From: an uncultured Lactobacillus sp.
GTDB lineage: Bacteria; Bacillota; Bacilli; Lactobacillales; Lactobacillaceae
Assembly (NCBI GenBank): GCA_946482425.1
Contig: CAMLRO010000013.1
Span: 1 to 27,416, forward strand
Length of the DNA stretch: 27,416 nucleotides
Direction: 5' to 3'
Part shown: one piece after another, positions 14,978 through 23,539 of the stretch
Position numbering within the stretch: the first letter of the stretch is position 1
Layout: every line of letters begins with the position of its first letter
Made by a program: the position numbers and the translations under genes
The notes under the pieces: generated by a model
The model's input: the letters and a program-made list of their open reading frames with translations, nothing else
What the model was told of the DNA's origin: nothing
Database searches by the model: none

Positions 14978-15835
14978 TTATGATAATTTTTCCGCAACTA
15001 CTGAAAACTCAAGCGGAAATTGCGGTGAATCAGAGGGAAGAACCCAGCCCTCATCTTCTTTACTATAGATTAATGATGGCAAAGCTTTCCAATCAGTAAC
15101 TTTTTCCTCACCAACTTGTTTAATGGTTAAGCCCGCAGCAATCAATGAATTAATAATTTCAGCAAAATCATGGGCCCAATTATGATTAGTCTGGTGCTTA
15201 ATTTTACCAGCAGAATTAGGCGTATACGAAGCATCTGACTGATAGGTAACTTCAGTGCCGCTAAAATAATCTTGAATAATTTCCAATCCCGCATTGTCTA
15301 AAGCAAATAATATTGGATGACTGTCCCTAATCATAAAAGTGCCACCAACTGCTAACAGTTGTGCAATAGAGTTTGCCCATGATTTAAGGTCAGGAAGCCA
15401 TGTAATAGTACCAGCACTAGTGACAATTAAGTCAAATTGACCTAATTTTTCAGGCATGGCTGCAGCCGCAAAACGAGCATCGCCTTCGACGTAAGTAATT
15501 GGTGTTTTAGCTTGTTTAGCTAGATTACGCGCATATTTCAAAGCCATAGGTGAAAAATCCAATCCATAAACGTCTTTAGCTCCCAGACGGGCCCAGCTGA
15601 GTGTATCGTCACCAATGTGACATTGCAAATGCAGTAGGCGCTTATTTTTAACAGAATTGGCAGGTAAAAAGGGCTTTAATACTGCTAAGTCATGTTTCAC
15701 TGTAGTAGTGATAGCCTCGGGGTTCTGGGCAAATTCAGACAGATTGCCATAACCGCCATGGGCATGAATATCAGCTCGGTCGTTCCAATTGTTCAAATTA
15801 TCCGTAATTGCAGAGTAGTCATCCTGAGACTGCAT
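14978..15835 (-). CDS. Class I SAM-dependent methyltransferase
   Basis: A 285-residue protein. The SAM-binding region reads LLHLQCHIGDDTLSWARLGA (67-86), the form found in a group of methyltransferases where the usual LDLGCGTG is replaced by LHLQCHxGxD. It is followed by VYGLDFSPMALKYAR (motif II acidic region) and FDLIVTSAGTITWL (motif IV-like). The substrate cannot be told. ATG 15835 is chosen because AGGAGGAG lies just upstream; an earlier ATG at 15892 would overlap the preceding gene. It is the last of three minus-strand genes, 28 nt after the phosphatase. Confidence 0.85.
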   Translation of the reverse strand: MQSQDDYSAITDNLNNWNDRADIHAHGGYGNLSEFAQNPEAITTTVKHDLAVLKPFLPANSVKNKRLLHLQCHIGDDTLSWARLGAKDVYGLDFSPMALKYARNLAKQAKTPITYVEGDARFAAAAMPEKLGQFDLIVTSAGTITWLPDLKSWANSIAQLLAVGGTFMIRDSHPILFALDNAGLEIIQDYFSGTEVTYQSDASYTPNSAGKIKHQTNHNWAHDFAEIINSLIAAGLTIKQVGEEKVTDWKALPSLIYSKEDEGWVLPSDSPQFPLEFSVVAEKLS

Positions 15836-15863
15836 AAGTTCTCCTCCTAGTTGCAGGAAAATA

Positions 15864-16508
15864 TCATATTTTTGTTTTGTTATATGAAACAACTTTCATT
15901 TTTTGCTCAGTCATATTCATAACTGTTACAGAAGCATTGCGTGGATCTTCGGTAATAGCAAAATCACCATAACGATCTGCAATACTGCGGATAGTAAAAC
16001 CATGAGTTACAAGTAAAATGTTTTCGGCACCATCTAATTGGCTAATTAATTTAAAGCCTTTATCAAGTCTTTGCCAATATTCTTGCGCGTTTTCCGCGTC
16101 ATGAAATGGGTCTGCATCTTTAATCCAGTTCTTAATGGTGTCAATTGGTTCATTTTTAAATAAGTCACTGTGGTTCTGATAGCCGTGAGGACCGCCAATC
16201 ATTTGCCAAGCAGCGTCAATATCCATGCCTTCAAAGTAGCCGTAAAAGTGTTCACGGAAAAAAGGCGTCGCAATATGCTGAATTTCATCATGATTAACAT
16301 TGTGCTTAACAATGATGTCGCAGGTATCACTAGCTCTTTTCACATCACTTGATAAAGCAATATCAAAAGGAATATCTTTTAAAATTTCACCAGCTTGATC
16401 AGCGCCGGCTATTCCTTTGTCTGTCAAAGGTGTGTCACACCAGCCCTGCATTTTGTGGTAACGGTTAATGTAAGTTTGACCATGACGAACAATGTATATT
16501 CTTTTCAT
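15864..16508 (-). CDS. Histidine phosphatase (phosphoglycerate-mutase-like)
   Basis: A 214-residue member of the histidine phosphatase superfamily. The catalytic RHGQT is at residues 8-12 (His9), followed by the GWCDTPLTDKG segment; a second catalytic-type His lies in LLVTHGFTIRS. Such GpmB-like proteins act on varied phosphate esters; the sequence does not show that it is a glycolytic mutase. GGAGGAG lies 4 nt before the ATG. The gap to the upstream protease gene is only 24 nt. Confidence 0.88.
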   Translation of the reverse strand: MKRIYIVRHGQTYINRYHKMQGWCDTPLTDKGIAGADQAGEILKDIPFDIALSSDVKRASDTCDIIVKHNVNHDEIQHIATPFFREHFYGYFEGMDIDAAWQMIGGPHGYQNHSDLFKNEPIDTIKNWIKDADPFHDAENAQEYWQRLDKGFKLISQLDGAENILLVTHGFTIRSIADRYGDFAITEDPRNASVTVMNMTEQKMKVVSYNKTKI

Positions 16509-16532
16509 TTTCTCCTCCGCACTTCTAAAAAT

Positions 16533-17180
16533 TTATTCGTGATATAGTTTCTCTACTCGATCAATATCGATAGGCTCAATAGGGTAAAGTGAACCCGTTG
16601 GGTACATTACAGACACACCGTTATTATGCTTAAGTCCAATTGCGTGCCCTAGTTCATGTTCTACAGTATTGAGAATACGTTCGTAGGTATAATTATACGG
16701 TGAAAAGTTCTGTAAATAATAAATGTTTAATCTGGTAACGGCAGAATACATAATTCCAGTCTTCACGTAGTAATGAAAAGTGGTGTAACCAGCATAGTTG
16801 GTGTTGGGACTATAAACTTGTTCAACAACAATATTGGCTTTTTTCCTACTGCTTACTTTGGTAAAAGTAAAGGCATCGGTCTTGTTCCATGCCTCAATCG
16901 CATCGTTTGTAGCAGAAATAAGTTCCTGGTTGTCTTCAAGATCAATATAGACTGATGCCTTAGGTTTTTTCCACCGCCAAGATGTGGCGACAGCAGCTGC
17001 TTTTTTCTTCTTGGCTTTTTTACTTTTCTTGGCTTTCTTCTTAGCTTTTTTGGCATAAATGACTTGAGAAGACCACACAGATGATGAATTATCTGTAATT
17101 GCTGGTAAATTACTCCCAATTGTTAAAACGACTATTAATGCACAAGCCAGTTTAGCTAAGAAATGGCGCATATTTTTCAT
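16533..17180 (-). CDS. Secreted zinc metalloprotease, metzincin (matrixin-like)
   Basis: With the start at 17180 it has 215 residues. Residues 5-30 form a signal peptide, probably cleaved after VIYA (about 43). A Lys/Ala-rich stretch follows (44-63), then a compact catalytic domain. The zinc site HELGHAIGLKH (175-185) is the metzincin HExxHxxGxxH, and VMYP (191-194) provides the Met-turn. ATG 17180 is preferred to ATG 17207, which lacks a Shine-Dalgarno sequence, whereas GGAG lies 11 nt before 17180. The basic stretch may hold the enzyme to the anionic cell wall. The lactobacilli also encode single-domain proteins of this sort, but the substrate is unknown. Confidence 0.85.
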   Translation of the reverse strand: MKNMRHFLAKLACALIVVLTIGSNLPAITDNSSSVWSSQVIYAKKAKKKAKKSKKAKKKKAAAVATSWRWKKPKASVYIDLEDNQELISATNDAIEAWNKTDAFTFTKVSSRKKANIVVEQVYSPNTNYAGYTTFHYYVKTGIMYSAVTRLNIYYLQNFSPYNYTYERILNTVEHELGHAIGLKHNNGVSVMYPTGSLYPIEPIDIDRVEKLYHE

Positions 17181-17302
17181 GCCTTGATCAACTCCGTTAC
17201 CTTTCATTATATAAGAAAAATAGTAAAAGTATCATATTTTACCAACTTTATTACTTAAAATTATAGTTATTAATTGCTCAACTTTCATAAATTTTTTCCT
17301 TT

Positions 17303-17331
17303 TTGTAAAAATAGTTAATAGGTTTTAATAT
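17303..17331 (+). promoter_or_regulatory. Probable helD promoter
   Basis: TTGTAA (17303-17308), a 17-nt spacer and TAATAT (17326-17331) lie about 50 nt before the helD start. Confidence 0.5.
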
Positions 17332-17385
17332 AAACCGATTTCATGGTAAAATAGTATGCAAGTTTTGAAAAAAATAGGTGAGTTT

Positions 17386-19680
17386 ATGACAAAAGCGATG
17401 AATGATAAAGAATTCGAACAAAAACATCTCGACCAGATTTTGAAAATGATCAGAGCAAAGAAAGCCGAGCTGTCTTCGTCAATTAGATCCGCTGAAGGCG
17501 AGGCCCAAGATCTTAATTCACACTTTTTTGATGACGTAAAATTGGATTATGACGGTTATTCAACCTCAATGGAAACTGCACTGTCTATTCATCAGCAACA
17601 ACAACTACTTGATGAACGGCAAAATGCCTGGCAACATGCAGCCAAACAGCTAAGTACAGTACAAAAACTAGAGCAAAAACCGTATTTTGCCAGAGTTGAT
17701 TTTAAAGAAAATGGTGAAAAGCCGGAGACTATTTATATTGGTCTGGGTTCCTTTGCTGATAAAAATAATCATTTTCTGATTTACGACTGGCGGGCACCAA
17801 TTTCGTCGATATACTATGATGGCAAGATTGGCAAGGTTTCCTATATGTCGCCAGAAGGTGAGATTACCGTTGACATGACCAAAAAGCGGCAGTTCATGAT
17901 TGAAGACGGCAAAATCACTAATATGTTTGATACTAATGAATCCATTGGTGACCAAATGCTGCTGGAAGTGTTAGGCGAAAAATCCAGCACACAGATGAAG
18001 TCGATTGTCACGACAATTCAACGCGAGCAAAATAAAATCATCAGAAATACCAGTGCTGATCTGCTCTTTGTACAAGGTGCTGCCGGCTCAGGTAAAACCT
18101 CTGCTATATTGCAGCGTATTGCCTACTTGCTTTACCGCTACCGTGGCAACTTAACCAGCAGTGACGTGATTATGTTTAGCCCCAACCAGTTATTTAACGA
18201 TTATATTAAAAACGTTTTGCCTGAAATGGGCGAGCAAAACATGGTGCAAATGACTTATTGGCAGTTTGTGGCTAGAAGGTTGCCGGGAATGACCGTGGAA
18301 AACTTATTTGATCAATTTGAAGACAGCGCTGCTGATTCCGCCATTAGTCAGTTTAAAGACTCTACCAATTTTTTCAATTTACTGCACCATTATGCTAAAC
18401 ACCTTAATAAGCGCGGCTTAATTTTTAAAAATATTTATTTCCGTAATAAAAAACGACCATTTTTTACCAAAGAAAAAATCAGTGAACTCTATTATTCCTT
18501 TAACGATAATTACAATTTAAGCAACAGAATTGATGCTACAAGAGAGGAATTAATTAAGTCACTTAACCGCAAGATTAATGGTGAAACTAAGAAGGCTTGG
18601 GTGTCTGACGCTATCCAAAACCTGAGCCAAGAACAGTTGAATGCTCTTTATGATCATCCTGACCAAGAATTTGAATCTGAAGAAAAAGAAGAAAAGTTCC
18701 TTAGTCGTAAAATCGTTGTGAAAGCACTAGATAAGGTTTTCCAACAAATTAGACGCAATAATTTTATCAACATGCGGGCGCAGTACCTGAATTTTCTCCG
18801 TGCAGTTCCTAAAATGACTGATTTAGCTAAATGGCAAATTACAGTGGAGGATTGGGAGAAGCATGTTACAGAGGTTAAACAAAGCTTTATGAAGCACTAC
18901 ATTCACATGAGTGATGTTTCCGCCTATTTATACCTCTATGACCTAATTACCGGGCGTCATGTTGATTATGAAATGCGTTATGCGTTTATTGATGAAATTC
19001 AGGACTACACTCCGTTTCAACTTTGTTATCTGAAATATAATTTCCCGCGTGCCAAATTCACAATGTTGGGAGACTTGAACCAAGCTATTTTTACTAAAGA
19101 TGAAAGTAGAAGTTTGCTTAAGCAGATTAGCGGTTTATTTGATCCTGAAAAAACAGATGTCGTTCAGTTGACAAAGTCCTACCGGTCGACTGAGCAATTG
19201 ACTAATTTTACCAAGCAAATTTTACGGCAAGGTGAAAAAATTGAGTCTTTTAACCGGCAAGGACCTAAACCGGCACTTTGGGGACGGTCCACTAATGCAG
19301 CGGCTGTAGCAGTGCTGGAAAAAGTTTTAGTCCAAAATAATGAAGGTAAAATGACAACGGCTGTTATTACCAAAGATTTAGCCAGTGCGAAGATTGTTGC
19401 ACAAAAACTGAAAGATGATAAGGTGAAGGCCACATTGATTGCCAGCGCCAATCAACGGTTAGTCGACGGCACACTGGTTATTCCGTCATATTTAGCTAAA
19501 GGACTTGAATTTGATGCTGTTATCATGTGGGCAGCTTCAAAAGATAATTATCATCGCGTTGATGAAACGCAATTAGTATATACAATAACTTCCCGTGCGA
19601 TGTACAAGCTTGACATTATTTACACTAATGAAAAGAGTCCGCTGCTCGAGGTAGACCGGGATAGTTATGTAGAAAAATAG
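17386..19680 (+). CDS. helD: HelD-type UvrD-like ATPase (RNA polymerase recycling)
   Basis: Superfamily 1 motor protein of 764 residues. HelD binds RNA polymerase and uses ATP to release stalled or post-termination complexes. Visible: a helical N-terminal region (about 1-75) expected to form the coiled coil that enters the polymerase secondary channel; Walker A GAAGSGKT (231-238); Walker B DEIQD (536-540); QLTKSYRST (motif IV-like); and SYLAKGLEFDAVIMW (motif V-like). It lacks the long DNA-helicase insertions of UvrD/PcrA, which favours HelD. ATG 17386 is preferred over ATG 17356 because AGGTGAG lies just upstream. The acetyltransferase gene starts 8 nt after the stop. Confidence 0.88.
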   Translation: MTKAMNDKEFEQKHLDQILKMIRAKKAELSSSIRSAEGEAQDLNSHFFDDVKLDYDGYSTSMETALSIHQQQQLLDERQNAWQHAAKQLSTVQKLEQKPYFARVDFKENGEKPETIYIGLGSFADKNNHFLIYDWRAPISSIYYDGKIGKVSYMSPEGEITVDMTKKRQFMIEDGKITNMFDTNESIGDQMLLEVLGEKSSTQMKSIVTTIQREQNKIIRNTSADLLFVQGAAGSGKTSAILQRIAYLLYRYRGNLTSSDVIMFSPNQLFNDYIKNVLPEMGEQNMVQMTYWQFVARRLPGMTVENLFDQFEDSAADSAISQFKDSTNFFNLLHHYAKHLNKRGLIFKNIYFRNKKRPFFTKEKISELYYSFNDNYNLSNRIDATREELIKSLNRKINGETKKAWVSDAIQNLSQEQLNALYDHPDQEFESEEKEEKFLSRKIVVKALDKVFQQIRRNNFINMRAQYLNFLRAVPKMTDLAKWQITVEDWEKHVTEVKQSFMKHYIHMSDVSAYLYLYDLITGRHVDYEMRYAFIDEIQDYTPFQLCYLKYNFPRAKFTMLGDLNQAIFTKDESRSLLKQISGLFDPEKTDVVQLTKSYRSTEQLTNFTKQILRQGEKIESFNRQGPKPALWGRSTNAAAVAVLEKVLVQNNEGKMTTAVITKDLASAKIVAQKLKDDKVKATLIASANQRLVDGTLVIPSYLAKGLEFDAVIMWAASKDNYHRVDETQLVYTITSRAMYKLDIIYTNEKSPLLEVDRDSYVEK

Positions 19681-19688
19681 GCGATTCT

Positions 19689-20138
19689 ATGACTAACACT
19701 GAAAAATTTACCTTCAAACCAATTGCGCAAATGACTGGGCGGGAAATGTTTTGTGTTGCCCGTTTACGGATTGATACGTTTGTAACTGAACAGAAGATCA
19801 CGGTACCGGAACTTGATGATCAGGATCTAGATGCTATTCAAGTTTATTTGCTAAATAAAGAAGAAACTGCCGCTTTAGCTGTTTGTCGTATTTTTCCAGA
19901 AAATGGCAAGTGGATGTTAGGCAGAGTAGCGGTTGCTGCAGCAGCCCGCGGGCAAAAGGTGGGGACCAAAATGATGGCGCAAGTTGATGAATATTTGCGT
20001 AATCAAGGCGCTAACCGGCTTTATTGCCATGCACAATGGCAGGCCAAGCCCTTTTATGACTTTTTAGGCTATAAAACAAAAGGAGAACCCTTTATAGAAG
20101 CTGACATTAAGCATGTCATGATGTATAAAGATTTATAA
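19689..20138 (+). CDS. ElaA-like GNAT acetyltransferase
   Basis: A 149-residue GNAT-fold protein. The acetyl-CoA-binding loop is seen in LGRVAVAAAARGQKVGTKMM (motif A, RGQxxG), and LYCHAQWQAKPFYDFLGYKTKG matches the C-terminal half of ElaA-type proteins. The substrate is unknown. It follows helD after 8 nt and is probably co-transcribed. A terminator hairpin begins 7 nt after its stop. Confidence 0.82.
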   Translation: MTNTEKFTFKPIAQMTGREMFCVARLRIDTFVTEQKITVPELDDQDLDAIQVYLLNKEETAALAVCRIFPENGKWMLGRVAVAAAARGQKVGTKMMAQVDEYLRNQGANRLYCHAQWQAKPFYDFLGYKTKGEPFIEADIKHVMMYKDL

Positions 20139-20144
20139 CAAAAC

Positions 20145-20176
20145 AACTTGCACTATAATTGTGCAAGTTTTTGTTT
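20145..20176. terminator. Terminator shared by the acetyltransferase and the SGNH hydrolase
   Basis: AACTTGCAC (20145-20153) pairs with GTGCAAGTT (20161-20169) and is followed by TTTTG. On the minus strand the last codons of the SGNH hydrolase gene lie inside the stem. Confidence 0.8.
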
Positions 20177-20725
20177 AATTGCTGCAGCTACGAGATTAAT
20201 CAAAATTTCGTTACCTAAAGCGGTAAAGTGCTGTCCATCTTTTTGATAATATGAAGATAGATTTGCCAATTGGCTGAAATGCGCAATCAAATTAATAAAA
20301 GGAATATTATTTTTAGAGGCACAATCTGCAGCAATCTGATTATAAGTTTCCATGTCCTTTAGAGTGTAATATTGCATGATATCCTTGTTATTAGGGTCTT
20401 GATAAGACGGACCTGTAATAATCATGCGGGAAGCGCCAATATTTTGAACCATGTGATTAAGGTTGGCAGCATAATTACTGCTGCTGATGCCCCAACTATT
20501 TGACATGTCATTTGTGCCATATTCAAGCACTACTATATCTGCCTCCTCAGGGATTAGATTTAACCTCTGTATTCCTGCAGTAGTCGTTGCTCCACTTAAA
20601 GATAAATTGATAATCTGCGCGTTATACCCAAGTTTTTTCTGCACACCGCTGGTTATTACATTGGTATCACGCCCAGCACGATAGCCGTTGAATAAAGAGT
20701 CACCAAAGAGAACTATTTTTTTCAT
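20153..20725 (-). CDS. SGNH/GDSL-family hydrolase
   Basis: A 190-residue esterase/lipase-type protein without a signal peptide, thus cytoplasmic. Block I FGDSLFNG (catalytic Ser10), block II LSLSGATT (Gly45), block III GTND (Asn72) and block V DGQHF (Asp163, His166) are all present, so it should be active. The natural ester substrate cannot be read from the sequence. AAAGGTG precedes the ATG. It converges on the acetyltransferase gene and is divergent from coaA. Confidence 0.88.
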   Translation of the reverse strand: MKKIVLFGDSLFNGYRAGRDTNVITSGVQKKLGYNAQIINLSLSGATTTAGIQRLNLIPEEADIVVLEYGTNDMSNSWGISSSNYAANLNHMVQNIGASRMIITGPSYQDPNNKDIMQYYTLKDMETYNQIAADCASKNNIPFINLIAHFSQLANLSSYYQKDGQHFTALGNEILINLVAAAIKQKLAQL

Positions 20726-20757
20726 AAAAGCACCTTTCTTTTAGCTAGCAAATTAAC

Positions 20758-20787
20758 TTGATGAGTGGTATTAATTTACTTTATATA
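20758..20787 (+). promoter_or_regulatory. Probable coaA promoter
   Basis: TTGATG (20758-20763), an 18-nt spacer and TATATA (20782-20787) precede the coaA Shine-Dalgarno AAGGAAG by about 15 nt. Confidence 0.5.
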
Positions 20788-20815
20788 TTAAAACAAAAAC
20801 TTAAGGAAGATTAAG

Positions 20816-21730
20816 ATGAAGAACTATTTACAGTTTAACAGGGAACAATGGCAGTCTTTTTCTACTGCTGCACCAGTCAAAATCACTGATACGGAGCTAA
20901 CACAGATTAAATCGGTGGGGGATATTATTAACTTAACTGATGTACAAGAAATTTATAGCAGTTTGGTTAAATACCTTTTTTTAATTTACCAGGAAAAATT
21001 GTCTTTACAACAAAAGCAAGGTGAATTTTTGCACCAAAAAGTAGTTGCTGCGCCCTTTATTATTGGCATCTCCGGTTCAGTAGCGGTGGGTAAATCTACT
21101 ACTGCCAGATTGTTAAAGGTCTTATTAAGCCGTACTTATCCTGACTTAAAGGTTCATTTGATGACCACGGATGGTTTTATTTATTCAAATCAAGAATTAA
21201 AAAGGCGTAATTTGCTTGAGCGTAAAGGTTTTCCTGAAAGCTATAACATGAACTTGCTTACCAATTTTTTGCAGGACGTATTAAGTGGTAAAAAAGATAT
21301 TGTCTACCCGCTTTATTCACAGGAACTAAGTGATATAGTACCAGGGAAATACGGACATGTGCGCCAACCTGACATTTTGATAATTGAGGGTATTAATACG
21401 TTGCAATTACCCACTAATGGTCAAATAGTGACCAGTGATTTTTTTGACTTTTCTATTTATATTGATGCACCTGAGGATCTGATTGAAAAATGGTTTATGC
21501 AGCGTTTTGTCAGGTTACTGGAATTAAACAAAGATAATCCACATAACTTTTATTATGAAATGGCAAATGGTCCAAGGGATGCGGCTTTACAGTTTGCGCA
21601 AGAAACTTGGCAAATGGTAAATTTGGTTAATTTACGAGAATATATCGCCCCTACTAAACAACGGGCAAGCCTAATTTTGCATAAGACGGCGGGACACGTG
21701 ATTGACCAAATATATTTAAAGCAAATATAA
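20816..21730 (+). CDS. coaA: Type I pantothenate kinase
   Basis: Phosphorylates pantothenate with ATP, the first and usually rate-limiting step of coenzyme A synthesis. At 304 residues it has normal length for prokaryotic type I kinases. Visible: the start YLQFNREQW, Walker A GSVAVGKST (87-95), TTDGFIYSNQEL containing the catalytic Asp, RKGFPESYN, and the conserved IIEGINTLQ. Lactobacilli need external pantothenate, so this is probably essential. AAGGAAG lies before the ATG. It stands alone; efp has its own promoter downstream. Confidence 0.95.
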   Translation: MKNYLQFNREQWQSFSTAAPVKITDTELTQIKSVGDIINLTDVQEIYSSLVKYLFLIYQEKLSLQQKQGEFLHQKVVAAPFIIGISGSVAVGKSTTARLLKVLLSRTYPDLKVHLMTTDGFIYSNQELKRRNLLERKGFPESYNMNLLTNFLQDVLSGKKDIVYPLYSQELSDIVPGKYGHVRQPDILIIEGINTLQLPTNGQIVTSDFFDFSIYIDAPEDLIEKWFMQRFVRLLELNKDNPHNFYYEMANGPRDAALQFAQETWQMVNLVNLREYIAPTKQRASLILHKTAGHVIDQIYLKQI

Positions 21731-21858
21731 CAGCTTAACAGCAGCAAAGTCTATTGTGCTCAAGTGTTAGACAAAGGGTCAGCATCAATGTCGCAATATG
21801 CTTTTTATTAGCTAGAACGCAAACTTTTTTAAAAATAAAAATGCTTGATTTTAAGGTG

Positions 21859-21885
21859 TTGGTAAAGACTAAATTTTGCTATACT
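21859..21885 (+). promoter_or_regulatory. Promoter of efp (extended -10)
   Basis: TATACT (21880-21885) is preceded by TGC, giving an extended -10 element. A weak -35, TTGGTA (21859-21864), lies 15 nt away. The start point would be near 21892, one or two bases before the ATG at 21893. The rest of 21731-21858 shows only a weak hairpin near 21780-21805. Confidence 0.6.
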
Positions 21886-21892
21886 AATCATT

Positions 21893-21967
21893 ATGAATGA
21901 GATTTATTTACTATTAATAAAAAAATTTGCTTTGCCTCCAGCGTGGTTTCCTCTAATTATCAATTAG
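21893..21967 (+). CDS. Possible 24-residue leader ORF with a Pro-Pro motif before efp
   Basis: ATG 21893 to TAG 21965 reads MNEIYLLLIKKF, then ALPPAWFP and LIIN. There is no Shine-Dalgarno sequence, and the ATG lies at the predicted transcription start, so translation would have to be leaderless. The Pro-Pro pair is the sort of sequence on which ribosomes stall without EF-P, the product of the next gene (start 31 nt downstream). It could be a chance ORF; conservation is the test. Confidence 0.3.
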   Translation: MNEIYLLLIKKFALPPAWFPLIIN

Positions 21968-21998
21968 TTTATAAATAGATTTAAAGGAGTAAAAAATA

Positions 21999-22568
21999 AT
22001 GCAAGCAATTAACTTAAAAAAAGGTATGGTTTTCAGTCAAGACGGCAAATTGATTCGGGTTTTGAAAGCTAATCATCATAAACCCGGAAAGGGCAACACC
22101 GTTATGCAAATGGATTTGCGTAATGTAGAAAGTGGTGCTGTTGTTCATAAAACTATGCGTCCAACCGAAAAGGTTGATTTAGTAGAAATTACTAAGAAGA
22201 ATGCCCAATATCTCTATAATGAAGGTGATATTTATACCTTTATGGATACAGAAACTTATGAGCAATATGAAGTAGCAAGCGATCAATTAGGTGATGATAA
22301 GCTTTACTTAATGCCTAACATTGAAGTGCAATTGGAATTTGCTAATGATCACAAATTGCTTGGTGTTGAGTTGCCGGCAACTGTGACCATGAAGGTTACT
22401 CATACTGAACCAGGGATTAAGGGTGCAACTGTCACTGGCTCTGGCAAACCGGCTACTATGGAAACTGGTTTGGTTGTGCAAGTTCCTGACTTTATCAAAG
22501 AAGGAGAGGAACTAGTCATCAATACCTCTGAAGGTGTCTACAAGTCAAGAGCAGATGCTGGCAAGTAG
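21999..22568 (+). CDS. efp: Translation elongation factor P
   Basis: Binds between the P and E sites of ribosomes stalled at consecutive prolines and promotes peptide bond formation. The 189-residue protein has the three beta-barrel domains of EF-P; the tip loop HHKPGKGNT (26-34) carries Lys31, the position that is modified in several bacteria. The C-terminal signature GLVVQVPDFIKEGE is also present. AAAGGAG lies about 8 nt before the ATG. It has its own promoter and terminator. Confidence 0.96.
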   Translation: MQAINLKKGMVFSQDGKLIRVLKANHHKPGKGNTVMQMDLRNVESGAVVHKTMRPTEKVDLVEITKKNAQYLYNEGDIYTFMDTETYEQYEVASDQLGDDKLYLMPNIEVQLEFANDHKLLGVELPATVTMKVTHTEPGIKGATVTGSGKPATMETGLVVQVPDFIKEGEELVINTSEGVYKSRADAGK

Positions 22569-22589
22569 TTCTGTCATTAACTGAATAAT

Positions 22590-22624
22590 AAAAGGACGTA
22601 ATTTTTATGATTACGTCCTTTTTT
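22590..22624. terminator. Terminator between efp and the RpiR-family gene
   Basis: AAAAGGACGTAAT (22590-22602) pairs with ATTACGTCCTTTT (22610-22622), followed by TT. The A/T flanks are symmetric, so it serves both convergent genes. Confidence 0.9.
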
Positions 22625-22628
22625 CTGG

Positions 22629-23429
22629 TTAAATATCACCCACAGCTTTTCTCGTGGTAAGCATTGATTCTTGTAAAGCAGTTTCTTCTTGCAAACATGA
22701 GGTCAAAATATCAATTAGATACATATTCGAGAATTGCGAGTTGATAAATTTCTCATTATTAGCAAACCGCGGATTATAGACATGAAAAATCAAGTCACTA
22801 AGTTGGGCAACGGGATTTTCGAGATAACTGGTAATCGAAACAATTTTGGCATGGTGTTTTTGTGCTGATGTCAATGTTTTAACAATGCAATCGGTTGTAC
22901 CACTATTTGATACCGCTAAAAACAGGTCATTGCTTTTGGCAATACTGGCACGCATTTCCATCCAATTAGGATCGCTGAAGCTCTGTGCATCGAATCCCAT
23001 GCGCATTAGTCGCAAACCCAGTGTAGCGGCAGAAACCCCGGAACTACTTGAACCAATTACAATAATATGTTCCTGCTTTTTTAACAACGAAATAAATTGC
23101 TTGATTAAACTTTGATCGATCATTTGTTGAGTATTTTTAATAACTGTTTGATAAAAAGTAAAAACTTCACTCAAAATGTCATCTTTTTGTTTAGGAACAG
23201 TATTAATTAGATGATGACCAATGTTAACCTTCATATCGGAGTAGCTTTTGCAGCCGATTTTTTTAACAAACCTGGTAATAGTGGAAATGGAAGTCGAAGT
23301 ACGGTTAGCCAATTCTGTAATTTTCATATTATTTATTTCTGGACTGTTTTGCAAAATGTAATTGGCAATAACTTTTTCGTTCTTAGAAAAATTTAAATAG
23401 TTTTTTTGAATTGCTATAAGTGGATTCAA
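22629..23429 (-). CDS. RpiR/MurR-family transcriptional regulator
   Basis: A 266-residue regulator. Residues 1-75 form an RpiR-type helix-turn-helix (MKITELANRTSTSISTITRFVKKIG); from about 105 onward is a SIS domain that binds phosphosugars, with HIIVIGSSSSGVSAATLGLRL (121-141). Members of this family control sugar uptake operons, commonly in response to a sugar phosphate. It is divergent from the phosphatase-PTS operon (166-nt gap), and two palindromes lie in the shared region, so it is the probable regulator of that operon and of itself. AGGAGG precedes the ATG. Whether it represses or activates is unknown. Confidence 0.9.
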   Translation of the reverse strand: MNPLIAIQKNYLNFSKNEKVIANYILQNSPEINNMKITELANRTSTSISTITRFVKKIGCKSYSDMKVNIGHHLINTVPKQKDDILSEVFTFYQTVIKNTQQMIDQSLIKQFISLLKKQEHIIVIGSSSSGVSAATLGLRLMRMGFDAQSFSDPNWMEMRASIAKSNDLFLAVSNSGTTDCIVKTLTSAQKHHAKIVSITSYLENPVAQLSDLIFHVYNPRFANNEKFINSQFSNMYLIDILTSCLQEETALQESMLTTRKAVGDI

Positions 23430-23514
23430 AATAATTTCCTCCTGACAAAGCCTTAAAATTTATTGTAAGTGGATAGGTTTGCTTTTTTTCATTGTACTCT
23501 TTTTTGTCAAAAAT

Positions 23515-23527
23515 AAAAATAATTTTC
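23515..23527. promoter_or_regulatory. Putative RpiR operator, copy 1
   Basis: AAAAATAATTTTC differs from a perfect 13-bp palindrome (GAAAAT-N-ATTTTC) at one position. It lies 29 bp, about three helical turns, from copy 2 (centre to centre). Confidence 0.5.
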
Positions 23528-23539
23528 TTTAAAATAAAA

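Noticed and set aside
16970..17060. Nucleotide repeat array in the Lys-rich region of the protease gene
   Set aside because: The bases reflect runs of Lys/Ala codons in a coding sequence; units are irregular and not a DNA repeat family.
21775..21810. Terminator for coaA or small RNA before efp
   Set aside because: Only a 5-bp stem (AGCAT/ATGCT) with a large loop was found before a short T-run; too weak to call.
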